Below are positions 59,531-64,000 of a stretch of DNA of 64,000 bases, piece by piece. The translations under genes were made by a program, and so were the position numbers. The notes below the pieces were generated by a model, which was given only the letters and a program-made list of their open reading frames with translations, did not search any database and was not told the DNA's origin. Positions within the stretch are counted from its first letter, which is position 1, and the number at the start of each line of letters is the position of its first letter. The DNA is from Sialis fuliginosa (Eukaryota > Arthropoda > Insecta > Megaloptera > Sialidae), in assembly GCA_961205875.1 (NCBI GenBank), contig OY540810.1, positions 6,262,001-6,326,000 of the forward strand, read 5' to 3'.

Positions 59531-61120
59531 GTAATTATTTTTTCTCGGAGATTTATTATTTACAAATTGTATGTCCTTTCAAAAAAATAAATATTATTTA
59601 TTCATCACTATTTCCAAAATCCTAGAAATTTTTTTGAAAATTTCCGATAATTTTTATATAACTCAATTCTATTTGTGATAATTTAATCGAATAAACACTT
59701 TGAATAAACATTTATAGTAAACAGTTCAATAAAACAAAAAATTTTGATAAATTCTCGTTAAATCCTTATTTTGACAACAATCAAATTTAGTATGCGAAAT
59801 CTTTAAATCATACAAATTTTAAAAAATTGCAATTTCGGATACAAAAAATTGAAAATGTCTGACACCCGGAATGTTTCTTAGAAATAGAAAAAAAAAATTA
59901 ACAAAAATCATCCAAATCGGTACTGTTTCTATGAATTCTGAAGTTTTGAACGATTTTTGAGCTTCATTGACTACAATACGATATTTAAAAAAAAATGGTC
60001 ATTCGTACCTAGTTAACTTTGCCCAGAGATATTGATTTGATATGAGGGATGAGATTATAATATTGTTTTAAAAGTTTTTTTTTTAATTATCTATAATCTC
60101 AAATTCACCTTTAATTTGTTAAATTCTTTATAAGTATACATACTTAATTGTCAATCCTTTTTAAATATGATTTATGCCAACAATAATAAATACTTTATTA
60201 CAAAAAAAACATGTGATGTTTTATAACTGCTGGGTTATGTTGAAAATAAAAAATATTCCAACTGATTTTATCTATCGTCAACTTGCTCCATACTGTAAGT
60301 CTACCAACTCATAATAGTCCGGACGTTAAGAACTTTTCATCTGCACTTTTTGATAGAAGCATGAAAATTGGTATAGTTGTACATTATACCTTCCTCTACA
60401 AAACTAGAAATGGCGACATTTCAAAAACCTGTGTGGTCCCCCTTTTAGGGGCTAAAATATCTCCGCAGATTTAGTTTTTCTTATTTATCTCGCAAATGGT
60501 TATCCGGACGACACAAATAGAAGACACCCAAAATAATGTTTATTAGATTCTAAACAAAAGTTGTTATTATAAATTTTACGATAAGAGTCACCGTTGATGT
60601 ATAAATGGGGGTTAAAATTATGAGAAAATTTGCGCGCGCGGTGAAACTTGCGTTCATGCTCAAATATCTCGTAAACGGATTTTCTCACGAGAAAAATTAA
60701 TAGGACAAATATTAAAGAGCAGACAATTCTCTATCAGATGTATGAATCTGTCATCCTGTAAAATTATTTTTTAATTAATTTTGGTCACTACAAGTAGAAT
60801 GACATATATGACAATTTAAAAAAAGTAACGGTTCTCGTCCAATTTTGTTTTCGTTATGTATAATTAAGCACTTGTATAGTTAAGTTATGGTTCTTTTATA
60901 ATAATTTATGAATATATAGAGAAAGAAAGAGAAAAAAATTGTGTTAAATTGACCTGCATTTATCAATAAATCAAAAAATAACTATACGAACAAAAAAAAT
61001 TTTTTTTAATTATAAAGTACACCCTGTATAATATATTATATGTACTTATGTTATAAATATGACAAAACATTAAAATTATAAATATTTATAGGCTACAAAC
61101 ATGTTTTTTATTCTCTTTAG
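59531..61120. other. Probable intron after exon 8
   Basis: AT-rich and non-coding apart from the repeat at 60283-60480. Phrases such as caaatatctcgtaaacggat (60660) are typical of decayed insect repeats. Confidence 0.45.
60283..60480. repeat. Diverged relative of the 61.5-62.4 kb palindrome arm
   Basis: gaagcatgaaaattggtata, gttgtacattataccttcct, ctacaaaactagaaatggc, gtggtccccc and aaaatatctccgcagattta match the order of 61765-61885. A single orientation only; the frame 60283-60474 arises from it. Confidence 0.5.
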
Positions 61121-61139
61121 TTGGAAAAACTTCTATTAA
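61121..61139 (+). other. Possible short terminal exon of the aminopeptidase
   Basis: The acceptor tttattctctttag ends at 61120. Joined to exon 8 in phase, it would read S-W-K-N-F-Y then a stop (61137-61139). An AATAAA follows at 61236-61241. Family members have x-x-NW-x-x-L here, so the tryptophan is suggestive, but the exon would cut off the rest of the domain. It may be chance. Confidence 0.2.
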
Positions 61140-61509
61140 CACTAGTGCAGAATCTCTTGATAGCTCCTATTTGTTATACAAACCTTCAAACGCCCAAAAC
61201 TTTAGGATGAATATATTCGTCATAAAGTTTAGAATAATAAACAATTAATTATTTTTTACTTAACACTGTATATTTTGAGTAATTTGAAGTTGAAATAGAT
61301 GACTATTAGACGATAACAGTAAGAATTGTGTCGGATATATTCTTTTTTGTTTCAAATCTCGTGAACGGTCAATTGGATGTAAAAAATGTACTGAAACTGA
61401 ATTGTCGGCAATGAAATTTTGAATAATATTTCGTTATGTTTCACATGTCAAATATTAAAGTTCCCGAGTAAATAAAGGTCAAAGTTACAAATTAATTGAT
61501 ATATTACAT

Positions 61510-62439
61510 GAACGGTGTAAAGCATGGTATATTTGTCACACAATATTTTATGACCAGTTTTTTACAATTCAAAAAATTATAGAAAATATAATAGAGTGGA
61601 CTTATATCTACCATACATAATTTTTACTTTTACAAAAAATATGATAGTTTTATTGTTACATGATTTCTCAGCATTGTTATTTAGTATGATATTTTTAGTA
61701 AATATGTATGGTAATTATTTTTTTTTTATTCCGGTCGATCTTTAGGAATACAACCCTGCGATTCATGATGGAAATATAAAATTTTATACAGTTGTACATT
61801 AAACCCACCTCTACAAACCTAGATATGACTCAATTCTTGTGCGGTTCCCCATTCAAAGGTTAACATAATATCTCCACAAGTTTTCTTTATTTAAATTTTT
61901 TAATTTTAATTTTTGAGAATGATACGATAAATATATACATACATACATTTACATATTCATATGTGCATTTTACTCATCTCTCTATAAAATATAATATTTG
62001 AATTGTGTAAAACGATTTTTATATTTTATTTATAATATTATTTACAAAATTTAAATAAAAAAACTTGCGGAGATATTATGTTAACCTCTGAATGGGGGAC
62101 CGCACAAGATTTGAGGGTAGTCATATCTACGTTTGTAGAGGTGGGTTTGATGTACAACTGTATAAAATTTTATATTTCCATCATGAATCGCAGGGTTGAA
62201 TTCCTAAAGATCGACCGGAATAAAAAAAAAATAATTACCATACATATTTACTAAAAATATCATACTAAATAACAATGCTGAGAAATCATGGAACAATAAA
62301 ACTATCATATTTTTTGTAAAAGTAAAAATTATGTATGGTAGATATAAGTCCACTCTATTATATTTTCTATAATTTTTTGAATTGTAAAAAACTGGTCATA
62401 AAATATTGTGTGACAAATATACCATGCTTTACACCGTTC
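61510..62439. mobile_element. Large palindrome: two ~390-bp inverted arms
   Basis: Arm 61510-61898 starts gaacggtgtaaagcatggta and contains ctggacttat-like, attccggtcgatctttagga and ttgtacattaaacccacctc. It is mirrored almost base for base in 62047-62439, ending ctttacaccgttc. The spacer is about 148 bp. The similarity stops abruptly at both outer ends, as expected for a foldback transposon; a recent inverted duplication or assembly artefact is also possible. No protein is encoded. Confidence 0.75.
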
Positions 62440-62482
62440 CACTATGGGCCAGGAGACCCTGTTATATGGCCAAAAGTCCAGA

Positions 62483-62760
62483 AGTTATCCGATTTAATTA
62501 AAATTCATTTTATAAGGGTTTTTTGGGACGCTGATTTCAAATTTTTAATAAAAATTAAAAAATTCAAAATGGCGGAACTAATATGGCGACTAATATATTT
62601 CAAAAGTTATCCGATTTAAATAAAATTCATTTTATAAGGTTCTATTGGGACACTGATTTCAAATTTTGTATAAAAATTTAAAAATTCAAAATGGCGGATA
62701 CAATATGGCGACCAATATATTTCAAAAGTTACCCAATTTAAATAAAATTAATTTTATAAG
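62483..62760. repeat. 122-bp tandem repeat, about 2.3 copies
   Basis: The phrase agttatccgatttaa / agttacccaatttaa starts at 62483, 62605 and 62727, exactly 122 bp apart. Each unit also has ataagg-t, ggga(c)ctgatttcaaattt and a pair of atggcgga / atatggcgac motifs. Confidence 0.8.
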
Positions 62761-62859
62761 CACGCGGTGTAAACAAATAACAATCTAAATACAAGTAATC
62801 TCCTTACAACAATCCACAACAAAGTTTCGCTCTAACACTATGAATGAAACTAAAAATTG

Positions 62860-63480
62860 CATAAACTCACCCCCTGACTACCCCGGCCATTAGAGGTTGA
62901 GTGTCGATTTTTTATTTTTATTGAAGACTGTTTTATCCAAATTCACCTGTATAACTAAAGCAACTATGCAGATAAACATATCAAAAACCCACCCTCGTCC
63001 ACCTCTTACGCTATTAGGGGTTGAATGTCGAAAATTTTATTTTAATTGAATATTATTATATTTTCTCTGAATTTACCTTAATATCGCTAAAAGTATGTAG
63101 ATAAATATATCAAAATTTAAAAAATTAAACACCAATAACCCCCCCCCCCCCTCCCATCTCTTAGGGGTTGAATTTTCGAAAATGCTATTTGTCTTGTACA
63201 GTATGTGTGCAATGTTTCATTCGAGAGAATACTAACAATTTTTTTTCGTCATATAAACTTTTCCACCCCCTTGCACCCCTTAGGAGTTTAATTTTGGGCA
63301 ATACTTAAGTACTAGTTTCATTATTTGTATAGTATTCATTTTAAGTTTCAAGTAAATCCAACCAAAAAATATTTTCCCATACAAAATTTTACACCCCTTT
63401 TTACCCCCGTAGGGGTTGAATTTAGAAAAGTATTTTCTTAATGGGTGCTTAGATCATAAAAGGAAGACACCCCTCAAATT
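62860..63480. repeat. Five spaced ACCCC...TTAGGGGTTGAAT repeats
   Basis: TAGAGGTTGA (62891), TAGGGGTTGA (63015), TAGGGGTTGA (63162), TAGGAGTTTA (63281) and TAGGGGTTGA (63410) recur every 119-147 bp. Each is preceded by a C-rich run (for example cacccccttgcacccctt) and followed by a-t-t-t-t-c-g-a-a-a-a-like sequence. The C-rich and G-rich parts of each copy can pair. This is a known style of insect retroposon tail, here in several decayed copies. Confidence 0.6.
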
Positions 63481-64000
63481 TCACTGTCCAGAGAATGTTT
63501 GTACACTCGTAGTAGGTACTATATTCGTTTATACAATGTGAAATAAATATGTACCTACATATCATTCTTGTACGTTTAGAAGAGTTTCACAGTCAAGCAA
63601 ATGAAAACGGGCAAAAAGGGGCAGATCTAGGCTGAAGTGCACATCCTAGAGAAGATATCTGTGAGTCTCATTACTTAATACAAGGCGGTATCTTTCGGTA
63701 TTCGCAATCGGCAGCAGGTGCTTTGCTGAAAAATCTTGTTTTTTTATACTAAAAATGTGGTTTTACTTCAGTAAAACTGAAAATAACGCATTCATGTGAC
63801 ATTTAAAATTATTTTTGAACTTCCACGAATGAAATAATCCAAATATACGGCTTGGAATTTATGACTTTACAATAAATATTACATTTTACAAGCGACAGTA
63901 AAATAACTTTTTTTAATACATTTTTCAACTTTGCGCCTCTGTCATTTGAACAGGAATTGATTAATCAACATGTAATTGCCATCATAACTACTTCAATTAA

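Noticed and set aside
62758-62775. taagcacgcggtgtaaac, similar to the miR-124 mature sequence
   Set aside because: It lacks one G in the seed region and has no partner arm; it falls at the end of a tandem repeat.
1-64000. CRISPR arrays, bacterial operons, rRNA genes
   Set aside because: No regular repeat-spacer pattern, no ribosome-binding-site-led gene strings and no rRNA-like sequence were seen.

Overview
The window is strongly AT-rich animal DNA. Genes are sparse and split, splice sites are GT-AG, and short inverted-repeat transposons are dense. This fits an insect or other arthropod nuclear genome. No bacterial operon, CRISPR array, rRNA or complete tRNA is visible. I cannot name the species. 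Nearly all long open frames are chance frames or lie inside repeats.

One protein-coding gene is well supported. Eight exons on the + strand (about 40612 to 59296, open at both ends) are collinear with the C-terminal half of an M1-family zinc aminopeptidase of the glutamyl/aminopeptidase-N/ERAP type. They run from the strand before domain III, through domain III, into the helical ERAP1_C-like domain. All internal junctions have good splice sites and compatible codon phases, so the reading frame is intact for about 344 codons. The zinc-binding catalytic half (HExxH, GAMEN) is not seen anywhere in the upstream 40 kb. Either a very large intron separates it, or a form without the catalytic domain starts here. 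A TATA/initiator-like promoter with a splice donor (35118-35343) would suit the second model, but this is inference.

Layout: 1-35 kb is a gene desert. It holds hAT-like, PIF/Harbinger-like and TA-target-site miniature elements, foldback elements, a dispersed repeat with at least four copies, LINE-like debris and a Penelope/hammerhead-like fragment. 35-40.6 kb has the candidate promoter and more repeats. 40.6-59.3 kb is the aminopeptidase; its introns carry several more elements. 59.3-64 kb is probably the next intron. It holds a palindrome of about 930 bp, a 122-bp tandem repeat and a series of TTAGGGGTTGAA-type repeats.

I found no clear new biological system. The most interesting points are the missing catalytic half, a possible truncating terminal exon at 61121, the large palindrome probably inside the transcription unit, and a hammerhead-like core near 18.28 kb. 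Nothing was run by computer; all matches were read by eye.
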